A stretch of 64,000 bases of DNA from NCBI GenBank assembly GCA_905182995.1, contig CAJJDP010000011.1, positions 198,432-262,431 of the forward strand, given 5' to 3'. The number at the start of each line of letters is the position of its first letter. The stretch's first letter is position 1. Under the pieces are notes generated by a model. That model searched no databases. It was not told the origin of the DNA and was given only the letters and a program-made list of their open reading frames with translations. Positions 13,403 through 26,325 of this stretch are shown here, in pieces. This DNA comes from Paramecium octaurelia (taxonomy: Eukaryota > Ciliophora > Oligohymenophorea > Peniculida > Parameciidae). A program made the position numbers and the translations under genes.

Positions 13403-14677
13403 ATGTTAAATAATGCAAGAAAGTAAATAAGTAGACCTAGAAAGGGCCAGAAATAAAGAAATTAAATAGATAAAACAAATTGTAAGAGTGTTAATTTCAA
13501 ATCCAATTAGGCGGCATGTTATGTGTATTTAATATTTATCAATTATAGATAAACTACAGCAAAGAAAGTAAAGAATGATAAAACTGTTTCTCTTCTCATG
13601 GTTGAGGAAATTCCTTTCGCATAAAAAAGAATTCAATAAATAAATTCATAAAAGTAAGAGAATATGATTTGCGAGGGGCTTTCTAAAAATTAATTTCCAT
13701 TTACTTTAAATAACTCTTTAGAAGATAATACTTAAGAAAATGGATCAGATACTTTGTTTGAGTTTATGAGAGAATAAGTAAAATTTGAAGAAATTTATAG
13801 TTATTAAAAAAATTACTTAAGCAACTAGAATGAAATTTAAAGTCATATGGTTGCCATTTTATTTGATTGGTTGGTTGATGTCGCACATTCCTTTCATTTC
13901 AAAAGGGAAACCTTTTATCTATCTAGAAATTACATTGAAAGATTTCTTCACAAACAACCAAATGTTTCAATCACTAAATTCCAACTTATTGCTGTGACTT
14001 CCATATTCATAGCTCATAAATTTGAAGAAATCTATCCTAAAACTATCAAGGAATTTCATCGACTTATCTAAGATTTACATACAATTTAAGAGATAGAGGA
14101 AATGGAAGTTACAATTTTAAAATGCTTTGATTTCAGAATGAATCCAAATACTCCAATATTTTGGTTGAATTACTACACAAAATTATGGGATGAATTTATT
14201 ATTGATAAATAACTCAATGCCTCATTGAAGGAGAGAACTACTGAATCTTATTATAGATATAGAGAACTCGTCTAATTGTTTGATGTCTGCCTTATAGATT
14301 ATAGATTTAAAAAAAATGAAAAATTGACTGCTTTGAGTTTAATCTATTTAGTTATAGCAAAATCATTACAAATATTCGAAGATTACAGAACCTTAGCTAC
14401 TTCTCAATCAGAAATTCAACAATTTTTCGATTCAGATCATGAATATAATTAAATATTCAGATAATTTATAGAATAATCAGATTTATATTTATTTTTTGAT
14501 TAAAAAATAGAGGTAATTAAATCTATTATAATATAGTATGATGACTTAAAAGATGTAGTTTGCGAGACTACCTAATACTTCATACTTCGATTTGATAATA
14601 CGTTGCCAAAAGTCTTAGTAAACAATCAGGATTTTATAGATGAAGTAATTTCAATTATTAAATTAGTTGTAACATGA
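13403..14677 (+). CDS. Cyclin (A/B/E-like box)
   Basis: The cyclin N-box is clear near the middle: VAILFDWLVDVAHSFHFK, SRNYIERFLHK and AVTSIFIAHKFEEIYPKT. These supply the Trp-Leu and Lys/Glu contacts used to bind a CDK. Two start models fit. ATG 13403 without intron 1 gives 416 residues. ATG 13413 with a 29-nt GTA...TAG intron at 13482-13510 gives 403 residues. I prefer the second because the intron is canonical. Intron 13525-13548 (24 nt, divisible by 3) is likely in both. A further in-frame candidate, GTAATT...ATATAG near 14514-14537, could be coding. No destruction box was identified. A C-terminal second cyclin fold is plausible. Role: activating partner of a cell-cycle kinase (family knowledge). 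Confidence 0.88.
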
Positions 14678-16039
14678 AGAGTTCCTCTCATTCCAAACAT
14701 ACAATAGAAATACAATAGAAACCATAAATTTCCTCTTAACATAATAATAATGAACTTCTATATCTTTATTTCAATATTATAATTATATAATATAATAATT
14801 CAAACATCTCTTTAAAAAAGAAACAAACTCTCAACCTGATCCTATCTTAAATTACGACAATATTATTGAGATAATTTAGAATACAAAGGAGAACTACAAT
14901 AGTAGCAAATTATAAAATTGCTAACTAAATTCACTTATATATCGATTCATTAATTGACAAGAATAAAACAATAAACATAAAAGATAAAAAATAAAGGAAT
15001 AAAGAACTTCTGAAAATTGAATAAGAAAAAATCAACAAACATTTCAACTCGAAATACTTGATTGCTATTAATAATTTTAGGAGTGCTTTATGTCCAAACG
15101 AATTATAACTTAAAAGTTAAATTTTACATATTATTTAAGAGGAAATTCTATAAGAGATGTGTTTATAAATTAAATTAAAGCATATTAAAATGAGTATATT
15201 CTCTATAAAATAATACAACTGATTGGTATGCCTATCTAAATTTATGGAGAATATTAAAGGAATCTATAAATTGAATTATTAGTAAAGGCAGAAGTATTAA
15301 ATTAACAAGTATTTATTGTATTCATTTTCATTTCAAGAGAATCGTAAACAAATAAGGGTTTCTCAATATACCGAATCTTAATTTAAATTTAAAGTATCAA
15401 ATAAACTAGGAAAATGTCAACAAATTTTAGTTAAAGGAAATCTTAAAAAACACATATCGAAATCATCTAAAATAAAAGTTTTCTTTCTTAATCAAGACTT
15501 GTTTATCTAATTTCGAGAAAATAAATTAATGAATACTAAAATTAGAAAACCTTTAAAATATAATATATTTATAAGATTGATTTGTTGCCAAGAAATACAA
15601 TCCTAAATTGCATAAAATATATACAAAATGGATATTAGATATGTTATTTATGTGAAATTTTTTCCATTTATATCTATATTTTAGGTGACCTCTAAAACTG
15701 ATTAACTATTACTGATTTTAATTCTCAGAATATTTGCATATTTATTGAGATGACACATCCATAATTTGTTATTACCAAGAAATAAGTAAATTTAGAAGGG
15801 ATCTAATAAGGTAATTCTAAAAGTAGCTTTCATACAGTATTTAACTCCTGAATTTGTAATGCCTTAAATTTTTATTAGAATTAGATTGAATCAGCTTAGT
15901 TAAGATTGGGGAACTCAAATTAGTTAAGGATTGCTTGTGTAATATGAAAAATGTTTGGCAATGGTTATGATTGTCAATGGGGCATATTTGATAAAAAAAG
16001 GATATTTTTATTATTAATATTATTGTATATATAAAATTA
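14678..16039. other. Relic-like open frame between two cyclin genes
   Basis: A frame starting at ATG 14674, overlapping the cyclin stop, stays open to 15751-15753 except for one TGA at 15220-15222: about 360 codons with a single stop. A small frame, ATG 15750 to TGA about 15848, follows. The composition is Lys/Asn/Ile-rich with stretches that look protein-like. No family was recognised and no normal intron removes the TGA. It may be a recently decayed gene. Nothing else is supported in this 1.36 kb. Confidence 0.35.
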
Positions 16040-16549
16040 ATGCAGCAGTAGAATCCAATCCTTTTGACAATCTCAAACATTCTGGACGAAATAATCAAAG
16101 AAACCGATGCTCTTGAAGTAGAATCAAATTCCATATTTCACGCAATAGCAGCTCCGGCAATCTCAATCTATAATTATTTACAAAGAATAAATAAATACAC
16201 TCACTGCAGCGAATAATGCTTTGTCATAGCTCTGATATACTTAGACAGACTTTAAGAAAAACACTCATATCTAGTATTAAATTCCCATTGTATACATAGG
16301 TATTTCAATCTTAATTACATCCTTTATAGATTTTTACTATTGGCGCTTGTGACTGCGATAAAATTTTAAGATGATGATTACTATAAGAATGAATATTATG
16401 CTAAGGTTGGGGGAATAAATTTGAAAGAAATAAATAAGCTAGAATAAGAATTCTTGGAATATATGAATTATGAATTGTTCATAGATGAACAATAATATCT
16501 AGTGTATGAAAAGAGATTGTTAGAGTATGGCGAAATAGAAATGTCTTGA
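16040..16549 (+). CDS. PHO80/P-type cyclin
   Basis: 159 residues, one intron at 16300-16329 (30 nt, TAG). The cyclin-box sequence IYNYLQRINKYTHCSEQCFV, then ALIYLDRL, HRFLLLALVTAIKFQDD and GGINLKEINKLEQEFLEY follows the short P-type (PHO80, cyclin U) family closely. These cyclins partner PHO85-like kinases in nutrient or phosphate signalling in yeasts and are numerous in ciliates (family knowledge). Length is typical. The function in this organism is not known from sequence. Confidence 0.9.
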
Positions 16550-16707
16550 TGCTTAATTTATCATTATATTTTTTGTTCTTTTATATTAAAAATCTCTTCT
16601 TTTTTTATGTAACAAAGCTAAATTCATTTCTTAATTCATAAATAATACAAATTTAGAATCTACTGTTTCAATCTGCTAAAAATTATATATTTATCAATTA
16701 AAAAAAT

Positions 16708-18015
16708 AGTTTGATTGATTCAATAAAATTCAACCTATTTTATATTAATGAGATTAAAATCAAAAAATAAAACATTCGCATATATTGATCTTTTAATCTG
16801 ATCTTCTTGCAAAATTTTGATTGATATTTCCAATATTTTCAATGTCCTGAATAAATGATATCTCATCTAACTCTGTTATAGTATCCAATCTATTATCACT
16901 ATTTCTCTCAATTTATTGCACATATCTCATGACATTATTGAATTCTGAAAATTGAATCATTCCATCTCCATTATCATCAAAAAAATCAATTATTTCTTTA
17001 ATCTAAATATATATAATAGTCAATTATTACATTTTGATTGGTCAATGAATTTGTATTTGCAAACATCTTAATCATTTTTGAAAATTGATGTCTCTCTAAA
17101 GTATCCTTTTTAGTAGTAGCAAATTATTCGAAGAGATCTCTCATATTATACTATTTCAATGCTATGGCTAATTTGGACAAAATTTTAATATTTGAATTTG
17201 ACAAGTGTCTGACAATCTTCACTCTTTTAGGATGATTGTAAAAGACACAAGTCTTGAATTCCTTATAATTAACTTTTCCATCAATCTAAAACTCTTAAAA
17301 TAAACACTAAATATCATCAGCACTGAGACTTTCACTTTAATTAATTTATTTTATAAGGTTTTGGAACTCTTCAGCATTCAATTAACATAACTATTCTTAG
17401 ATATTTAAATTCTTTAACAATTCATCCATCTAATCTTCTGATCCAATTTTGTCTCTTATACTCTGAGACAATATAAACACCTTTTTTAAACCACTATTTT
17501 ATTAGATATCAACTTTTCCGAAATAACTACATACATAAGGATGTCTAAATAAATCATCCCAATTTATTCTCTTATCTTCATTCGCTTATAAACAATTAAT
17601 AATTAAATCTTGGCAAACTGTCGAGATTTTTGGATATTATGGAAACGTTATTGGAACACTTAATATCTTTTAAACCAACTCATCTTCTGATTTTCCTATC
17701 CAAGGGACTAAAATAATTTAAAAGTATACGAGTATTGAATATAATTTAATATAAAATTATCCCAAAACTCCAAATATCGCTTTTTGTTGTGTATTATTCT
17801 TCTTTAAGTAATTAAGGACTCATGTACGCAGGTGTGCCCAAATTACTCTTTAATATTTACGCTTTGTAATTGAATATAGTCTTTGCATAACCGAAATCAG
17901 CTAATTTAAAGATCTTTCTTTTTCCTTCCTAATGAACCAATACATTTGCTGGTTTAAGGTCTCTATGTGCTATTCCTTATCTGATTAATGTCGTAAAGGC
18001 ATTTAAGATGTCTTA
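16708..18015 (-). pseudogene. Duplicate 3' part of the calcium-dependent kinase gene
   Basis: These 1,308 bases look identical, as far as read by eye, to 18017-19324, including the sequence past the stop codon. The copy holds the kinase C-lobe, linker and EF-hands and stops abruptly at the N at 18016, so it lacks about the first 125 residues. Stop codon of this copy at 16760-16762. The exact boundary at a lone N argues for two overlapping contigs joined end to end, not a biological pseudogene. Confidence 0.85.
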
Positions 18016-18016
18016 N
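18016..18016. other. Single ambiguous base marking a scaffold join
   Basis: This is the only N seen in the window. The sequence to its left ends, and the sequence to its right begins, at the limits of a perfect 1,308-bp repeat with an offset of 1,309. Confidence 0.9.
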
Positions 18017-18068
18017 AGTTTGATTGATTCAATAAAATTCAACCTATTTTATATTAATGAGATTAAAA

Positions 18069-19704
18069 TCAAAAAATAAAACATTCGCATATATTGATCT
18101 TTTAATCTGATCTTCTTGCAAAATTTTGATTGATATTTCCAATATTTTCAATGTCCTGAATAAATGATATCTCATCTAACTCTGTTATAGTATCCAATCT
18201 ATTATCACTATTTCTCTCAATTTATTGCACATATCTCATGACATTATTGAATTCTGAAAATTGAATCATTCCATCTCCATTATCATCAAAAAAATCAATT
18301 ATTTCTTTAATCTAAATATATATAATAGTCAATTATTACATTTTGATTGGTCAATGAATTTGTATTTGCAAACATCTTAATCATTTTTGAAAATTGATGT
18401 CTCTCTAAAGTATCCTTTTTAGTAGTAGCAAATTATTCGAAGAGATCTCTCATATTATACTATTTCAATGCTATGGCTAATTTGGACAAAATTTTAATAT
18501 TTGAATTTGACAAGTGTCTGACAATCTTCACTCTTTTAGGATGATTGTAAAAGACACAAGTCTTGAATTCCTTATAATTAACTTTTCCATCAATCTAAAA
18601 CTCTTAAAATAAACACTAAATATCATCAGCACTGAGACTTTCACTTTAATTAATTTATTTTATAAGGTTTTGGAACTCTTCAGCATTCAATTAACATAAC
18701 TATTCTTAGATATTTAAATTCTTTAACAATTCATCCATCTAATCTTCTGATCCAATTTTGTCTCTTATACTCTGAGACAATATAAACACCTTTTTTAAAC
18801 CACTATTTTATTAGATATCAACTTTTCCGAAATAACTACATACATAAGGATGTCTAAATAAATCATCCCAATTTATTCTCTTATCTTCATTCGCTTATAA
18901 ACAATTAATAATTAAATCTTGGCAAACTGTCGAGATTTTTGGATATTATGGAAACGTTATTGGAACACTTAATATCTTTTAAACCAACTCATCTTCTGAT
19001 TTTCCTATCCAAGGGACTAAAATAATTTAAAAGTATACGAGTATTGAATATAATTTAATATAAAATTATCCCAAAACTCCAAATATCGCTTTTTGTTGTG
19101 TATTATTCTTCTTTAAGTAATTAAGGACTCATGTACGCAGGTGTGCCCAAATTACTCTTTAATATTTACGCTTTGTAATTGAATATAGTCTTTGCATAAC
19201 CGAAATCAGCTAATTTAAAGATCTTTCTTTTTCCTTCCTAATGAACCAATACATTTGCTGGTTTAAGGTCTCTATGTGCTATTCCTTATCTGATTAATGT
19301 CGTAAAGGCATTTAAGATGTCTTAAAGAAAAATCATATGATCGTCTAATTTGATAATGTTCTTTTATCTAAGTAGAGAATCTAAATCTCCGAGATTGCAA
19401 TATTCTAATATAATATAATAATGATCTTTGGTTTAAAGAACATCAAGGATTTCTATTATATTTGGATTTTTAATTCTCTTGAGCATGTTAATCTCATTCA
19501 ATAAATGTTCTTCGTCATCTAAGTCAATAAATATAAGATAGAACCTGCACTTTAAAGATCTGCCTTAAGAATTTATTTAATGGCAACATTTTACTTTGAT
19601 CGAGTATCAACTCCTTTGTAAACAGTAGCATATGAGCCTATTCCAATTTTTCCTTTCTTATAATTGTAACGGTAATGTTCGATTTGCTTTTCATTTCTAT
19701 TCAT
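18069..19704 (-). CDS. Calcium-dependent-type protein kinase with EF-hands
   Basis: 519 residues from ATG 19704 to TGA 18069. Introns: 19519-19544 (26 nt, unusual GTT donor), 19017-19038 (22 nt) and 18312-18339 (28 nt). Kinase landmarks: GKIGIGSYATVYKG, NVAIKQI, AHRDLKPANVL, LADFGYAKT and GTPAYMSPQLL (Gln where Glu of APE is usual). A linker rich in Gln and Leu follows. A C-terminal EF-hand loop reads DDNGDGMIQFSE with all calcium ligands. Other EF-hands are degenerate, e.g. around QIDGKVNYKEF. CDPK-like kinases couple calcium signals to phosphorylation in ciliates. The full gene is intact only in this second copy. Confidence 0.92.
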
Positions 19705-19894
19705 TTATAATATCTAAAATAATATGCGAATAATAATTAGAAATTAAAATTGATGTTTTAATTAAGCCTTAATCCAATTCTTAAGAATTTAATTAAACTA
19801 TTTTTCAATTATACCTGAAAGGTTGCATTTTAAAGATGAGATTAATGGGTCATTTGATTAAAGAAAGTTTTATATTTTAAAATAACAAATAAAC

Positions 19895-21995
19895 TCAAAA
19901 ATATCCTAAATAATTTTCTGTTATCCTATATTTAATCTAGTCTATTGTGTATTAATTCAATGCTTGATCTAGATCCTGATTCTTATTAGTTAGGATTTTA
20001 ATCTATTAATTAAATTATTAGTACTTCAATAGTATTATCCAATAGCATTTTTTTAAGTAAGGCATAAATATTGATATTGGGGAAAATATGCATTAGCTTA
20101 CCTAAACTCTGATTTGGATATCTTAATAAATAGTTCTTTAATTTTTCTGCAGCGTTCTTTTAGGATTCATAGTTTGCATTAGTTTTTTTGAATTATTTAT
20201 TATGTTTATATTCTATTGGAGTTAGTTAATCACTTAAATTTGTGTATTAGATATATGTTAATGGATTCAATTGCCTTGTATCTATTTCCCATTCCTCCAA
20301 TTGTGAAAATGACTTAGAACATTGCTATTAATTATAGACTTTTTATTCTAAGCCTAGCAATGCTCCAATAGAACTATCTTAAAGATTGACTCTCTAAAAG
20401 ATTTCATTTGCAATCCTAACATCATAATTAGGTTTCAATTTCTTAATCACCTTCTTCATTTCCTTCTTATTTATCTTATTAATGGTTGAAATGAGTAATC
20501 CTACGGCTTATTTAATTTTATATTCGCTACCGTTGATCTTTTCATATTCACCTTTATCTTCTTCACTTTAATAAATATCCTTCTCATCACCTTCTAATTG
20601 TTCTTCTCCCTCAATATGAACTGGCTATTATTACTATTAATTCCCTTTGGTTTTAATTTTTTTTTTAATCTGACTTTGGCTTTCAATATAATCATTTTAT
20701 TTTTGCTAATTGGATTTAAATGGCTTATCACTTTACGGCTCCCCCAACTTGAGTAATCCCTACTGCACAATCACATCGTTTTCATCAACACTCCAATGAG
20801 ATATAAGCCATCGCTCACATTCTCTCTAGACTATTACTGTCTTTATGATATGAATATTCAAAAACTCAATTGTTTTTAGAGTCTTTAATAATGAATGAAT
20901 CGTTCTAGTGTCAATTATACCATTATTTTCAAACATCTCACTATCAATTATTTAATCCTTCAATTCTTTGACAGTAGCTATTTTTTTACTGTGTAAATAA
21001 TTGCAAATGCAAGCGAATCTGTTTATTTTCTGTTAAGAAACTTATATTTTCCTTTATCCTTTCTACTTCTTATCATTGTTAATATCCAACTAGCTATTAT
21101 TCACATTATTTAAACATTCTCCAATCTTATAGTTATCCTACTCCACTACATACTCTTTCTAATTAAGCAATCTTTGTAAATCTGACAATACTGAAGTGTC
21201 AAAGTTAACAACCAGAGTACCTCTAATTGATACCTTTTAATTTGTTGAAACGTATGGCCACTTCTTTATAGGCTCTTTTGCTTTGTATCTATACATAAAT
21301 ATTTTGCCCCTTCTCTCTGCCACCTAATTGAGATCTTGTTCCACTTTGAATAAATTGTCAATCAACCTCGAAAATGACTTGCTTTCTTCACATTTATTCA
21401 TTCTTTACCTCACTTCTGATTCAAGTAATGGTTCTTGTAGGTTAAGCCAAAGGTTCTAATAGAAATTGAATTCTTTATAATGATTTTGCTATTAATCGAA
21501 ATTCTTTTCCTCTTCTTCATTTTCAAATCCTTTCCATTTCAGAAATTCACAAAATTTTCTTGCCTTTACCTATTTACAATGGCTCTTGCATGAGATATGC
21601 ACTAAATTCAAATCATACAACTTTCTACAATAATGAGATATTTGATTTAACTCCAATAGCTTCCCTGATTTTGGTAATTTCTATTGAATCTATTGATAAC
21701 TCAATCCCTCCTTATCCTTCAAGATTATTTAATAAATATCATCCATTACTTTTAAATACTTTTTATCCTCACTTTTGTCTTCAATATACAGATGCAATCT
21801 GTTCGATAGCTTCTTATACGATATTTTATCATTAGTAATTTAAATTCCTTATACACTTTACAACTTTTCAAATAATACCTCAGGTTCGAACCCAGGAAGA
21901 CAATCATTCTTTTCCAACTTCTCGACCAAATCACTTTTTTGCATCTATCCTTTTATTCCAAGTAAAATAAGGGATTCCTTAATTACGATCTCCAT
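19895..21995 (-). CDS. Winged-helix protein resembling TFIIIC B-block subunit
   Basis: 692 residues with one 22-nt intron (20003-20024). Without that splice the frame runs on to 19703 in poor sequence, so the spliced end at 19895 is preferred. Two predicted winged-helix units stand out: near residue 90 (YQIILKDKEGLSYQQIQQKL ... CRKLYDLNLVHIS) and near residue 330 (FACICNYLHSKKIATVKELK ... TIHSLLKTLKTIEFLNI). This pairing recalls the largest TFIIIC subunit (yeast Tfc3, human GTF3C1), which binds the B box of tRNA genes. The protein is shorter than Tfc3, and the match is from memory of the fold, so the name is tentative. The middle is rich in Gln, Glu and Lys and likely disordered. Confidence 0.5.
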
Positions 21996-22744
21996 AATTA
22001 ATATAATTTTATTTTTTTACAATTCTAAAAAATTATATTGATTATTCAAAATGTTGGAAATTATCCATTTTTGTAATTATTTATAAGAGATGGGGTAGTG
22101 AAAGTGGATATGTGCTTAGATTTCTACTTAAAGATCATTTCAATTTATCGATTTATCTTAAATTATCTAAAAATAATATTAAAATATTAAGATTCTATTG
22201 TACAATAATAAAAAAATGAATTGAATCTCATAAATTTATCAATTTTGCATTTTAAATACCATTATTTTAAGGTTGGATTTATAATTAAATCACTAGTGCC
22301 TTTTAACTATTAATTTTAAGAACTGAATAGTCCAAAGTATATTTTTGATAAATCTAAAATTTAATTTAATTTGTTATTAGTTTGAATTAATGGAATACAA
22401 TATTAAATATTATCAAATTCAATTTTTGTGTAAGAAACAATAATATCCATTTATATATTAAGTTACCTCAAAATCTATTGTTTGAATTAGATAAAAGATT
22501 CATTTATAATTTATTCACACATTTATGGAATTTAGTTCGTTTGATTTTAGAAATTAAAAGTAATAAATAATTAATCATACATAATTTATCTTGAAATTCG
22601 TATTAAAATAATAGTAATCATTAAATTTTTTTTAAATTAATTTCATATTTTGTTATTGAAAATATCTAAACCACTTGGATAAATTGTTATGAATAAAATA
22701 GTATTACTTATAATATCACAAAATCCTTATTGAATTCTTAAGAG
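21996..22744. other. Intergenic 749 bp, no gene recognised
   Basis: AT-rich. One plus-strand frame, roughly 22350-22594, is open for about 79 codons. It reads plausibly (e.g. LPQNLLFELDKRFIYNLFTH) but has no supporting start, introns or family. It may be a relic exon or chance. Confidence 0.3.
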
Positions 22745-23044
22745 TCATGAGATATTGCAAGAACAGTTATCTCTAGCATCATCATCTAGTATAATATTAT
22801 AATCTTTCCAATTTTCTACTAGCACAATATCAACTAGCCCATAATTTGGTTGAACTTCATCTCTAAAACTAATTGAGTGATTCTTCTCCTTTTTGATAAT
22901 TTCTTGATGAAACATATCAAGTCTAATTTTAGGTAACTTTTGTTTAAGTCTATCGTAATGAGAGGATCTCTCTTGAAAATCAAGAATATCAATAATTTCA
23001 TTTTCATTATCTCCATTGCATTGTGAAACCTAGATCATCATCAT
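22745..23044 (-). CDS. Small unknown protein with SISFRDEV motif
   Basis: 99 residues, start at the first of three consecutive ATGs (23044), TGA at 22745. No intron. The N-terminal half is acidic and polar. The C-terminal half holds KKEKNHSISFRDEV and LVDIVLVENWKDYN. This kind of conserved short block is seen in other small ciliate proteins, but I cannot name it. It shares a 297-bp divergent promoter region with topoisomerase III. Confidence 0.65.
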
Positions 23045-23341
23045 AACTCTATATATATATATTTAAATATTTAGAATAATGAAAATAATATCTAACACTT
23101 ATGAAATGGTGATCAAATAATGAGAACAAATAGTCCATAATATTTTGAACCTCAAACAATTGATATCTAAACATAGTTGCCACATCTTAGTGCTTCAGTT
23201 GAACTAAGATAATTGTGTGTTTAATATGCGTATAACTTGATTTAAGAACTTAATGAACAAAGATGATTAGGTTATATAAAATTGATTAAATGGTTAATAT
23301 TAATTTATATATAAAAGTAAATAAAGATATTATTTAAAAAG

Positions 23342-26325
23342 ATGGATCAATATGATTATGGAGATTAGGATGACTATGAAGATTATGATTATTAAGATGA
23401 GGAATTTTCAAACTACCAAGGATCGAATTTAAAAATATTAATGGTAATTTATATGACAATTTAAAGGTGGCTGAAAAAAATTCAATTGCTGAGGCTGTTG
23501 CATATGCGATTGGAAACAAAGTGAGAGCAAAAAAGGGCAGATAAGCATTCTATTATTTCTCAGGGATGTTTAAAGGACAGTAGGCAAATTTTACAGTGAC
23601 TGCTACAAATGGGCATCTATTTTCAAGAGATTTTCCAAAAGAATATGAAAATTGGGTAATTATGATTATTGAGCTAAGAATTCATGTGATCCAATAGATC
23701 TCTTTTAAGCAAAAACAATAAAGAAGCCAGCAAATAAGGCAGCTATAGGGTTATTGAGGAAGTGTTCATCAGGGATAGATTATTTAATATTGTGGTTGGA
23801 TAATGATAGAGAGGGAGAGAATATTTGTTTTGAGGTTGATGAAGTGTGTAATTCATAAGGAAGAGCAAAGTAATTGATTTTAGCTATTTAATTAGAAAAT
23901 TGAGAGCAAAGTTTTCATCAATAACGCAAACAGATTTGAAATATGCGTACAATTAGTTGAATACAGGTCCAAACATCTTAGAATCTGAATCAGTAGATGC
24001 AAGATAGATTATTGATTTAAAAGTTGGAGTAGCATTCTCTAGATTTTAAACTCTTCACTTTTAAAAAAAGTATTCAATGGATTAGATGGTAACCTTTGGA
24101 CCCTGTTAAACACCTACATTAGGATTTTGTGTAGAGAGACACGAAGAAATAGTGAATTTTGTACCTAAAGCCTTTTATACAATCAAATTGAGTATAGTGA
24201 ATAATGTGGGTTACAAATAAGAAGTGGAATGGCTGGTATTAAAAATATTAAAGAATAGGGACAATAAATTTGGAAGGAACAAGAGGCTAAGTAAGTTGTG
24301 TAATAGCTGCAAAAATTTAAGTAAGGAGATGTCATTAGTCAACAAATCGAACAGAAATCAAAGCCCAGACCTGAGGGTATCAACACAGTCTCACTCTTGA
24401 AATTTGCCTCGTCTTATTTAGGGTTAGGACCTCAATAAGCTATGCATGTTGCTGAAAGATTATATTTAAATGGTTATATCAGTTATCCAAGAACAGAAAC
24501 AACTGCATATCCTCACGAATTTCCAACTCCAAAAATAATCAATAATTTATAGAAATACAAGGATCCACTTATTAGTGAACATAGTAAATACTTGAAAACC
24601 AATGGTCATTCAAATCCTAAATAAGGAGTTGATGTAGGAGATCATCCTCCTATCACTCCAACTGAAAATGTACCATAAAATAATCTTTATGGGGAAGAAA
24701 AGACCATGTATGAATATGTGGTTAAGATGTTTTTGGCTGCTCATTCAAAAGATTGCAAATATGAAAATCATACACTCAAATTTGCTGTCAGCGATCATCA
24801 ATTTAAATTCTAATCCAAATATATTTTGGATCCAGGATTCACAAAAGTAGCCACTTGGTTGGCAATCACTGAGAACAAGAGTGATTTAACTAAATTTGTT
24901 ACCAATAACAAGGTGCAACTTGGATTTGTTGAATATTAATAAGGATAAACTAGTCCCCCTGACCATTTAACAGAAACTGAACTAATTACTTTGATGGACA
25001 AATTCAAAATCGGAACTGATGCTTCTATGGCAACACATATCAATAACATTTGCGAAAGACAATATGTTAAGGTTGAAGGATAATCTAGAAAATTAAAGCC
25101 AACTGATCTGGGATTATCCTTAGTAAGAGGATATAAAAGAATTGATCCAGATCTTGTCGCACCTTAATTGAGATCCAGCATTGAATCTTAAGTTGATCAA
25201 ATTGCCAAAGGAAAACTTAAATGTCAATAAGTCATATAAGATGTCATACAGATTTTTACTAAAAAGTACATTCATTTCAGAGAGAGAATCAATGACTTTT
25301 AACTAGTTTAATACCATCAATAAGGAATCAATAGACAAATTAAATAATCAGATGAAGAAATCATCTTAAGTAGATGCGGAGATTGCAACAGATATTTAGT
25401 TTAATCAAACAATTCGGCTGTCTGTAAATAGTGTATCAAAACTTACCCCTTATTGCCAGACTGTAAATTTAAAGCATATGGAGCCTATAGGTGTCCATTT
25501 GATAAAGTAATATCAATTTATAAATACTTTTTAGTTTGAATTAATATTTTGCACAAGTAATAAGTCTCCTTTTAATACAACTCTTCTTTGTCCCAAATGT
25601 TTCAGTTCATCACCATTAGTAACTTCTGATTAATGCACTTGTAATATATGTCCAAATGTTGATTGTGAAAAATCTAAGGAATTTAGGACGGTTGGTTAAT
25701 GCAAGAGTTGCAAAATTGGTGAACTCATTTTAGAACCATTTATCAGCAAAGGATAACAAATTTGTTTATCTTGCAATGAATGTTGGTGTCTCTATTAACT
25801 TGTTCCTGCAGTTGTTTAGGTAGACATTACAAAAATTGCTTGCACAGAATGCAAAGTAATATTTTAAATATATTTAAGTTAAAAACATTCAATTTAATAA
25901 CAAAAACTAAAGATAAAGAAGAAGTCAAGTATAACAATGTTTGTTTGATGTGTCATGAAGAATTAAATAAAAAATTGTTATATGCACCATATTTAGGAGA
26001 AAAGAAATTTATGATATAGCAAAAAAAACAAGAATAACCAATTAAATAAGATGATGTCAATAAGGAAACCTTTTCCAAAGGACGCAAAAAATTCTCTAAA
26101 AATCCAAGAAAAAATGACAGGCATGATGACGATCAATTTACTCAAAAAAAAAATGATAATTCCGACTGGGCTACTTTATTACTTTCATAATCTGTGACAA
26201 ATAATAAACAAAAGCCATAAAATAAACAGCAATAAGAGGATCCTCAATAACAGCAATAGCAATAATAATAAATAAATGAACCAGGATTAGTTTTACTAGA
26301 ATCGAAAAAAAAGAGAAATAATTGA
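23342..26325 (+). CDS. TOP3: DNA topoisomerase III (type IA)
   Basis: 945 residues after six introns: 23444-23466, 23656-23678, 23870-23895, 24236-24258, 25507-25534 and 25856-25878. The first, second and last need an AAG acceptor. An acidic Asp/Tyr leader is followed by the TOPRIM domain (ILMVAEKNSIAEAVAYAIGN; LWLDNDREGENICFEV). Then come YNQLNTGPN and VDARQIIDLKVGVAFSRFQT, and the catalytic tyrosine in NGYISYPRTETT. The C-terminal third has several CxxC pairs (RCGDCNRY, CKQC, LCPKC, CKSC, CLSCNEC, CLMCHEE) forming zinc ribbons, then a Lys/Gln-rich tail. It removes negative supercoils and works with a RecQ helicase and RMI1 in recombination (family knowledge). Each splice restores conserved motifs, for example N-W-N-S-C-D-P. 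Confidence 0.93.

Noticed and set aside
15220..15222. TGA as selenocysteine or other readthrough codon
   Set aside because: No conserved family, no hairpin element recognised. A dead gene is simpler.
21883..21893. tRNA-like B-box GGTTCGAACCC
   Set aside because: Lies inside the coding sequence of the winged-helix protein (LPGFEPEV). No cloverleaf, acceptor stem or A box around it.
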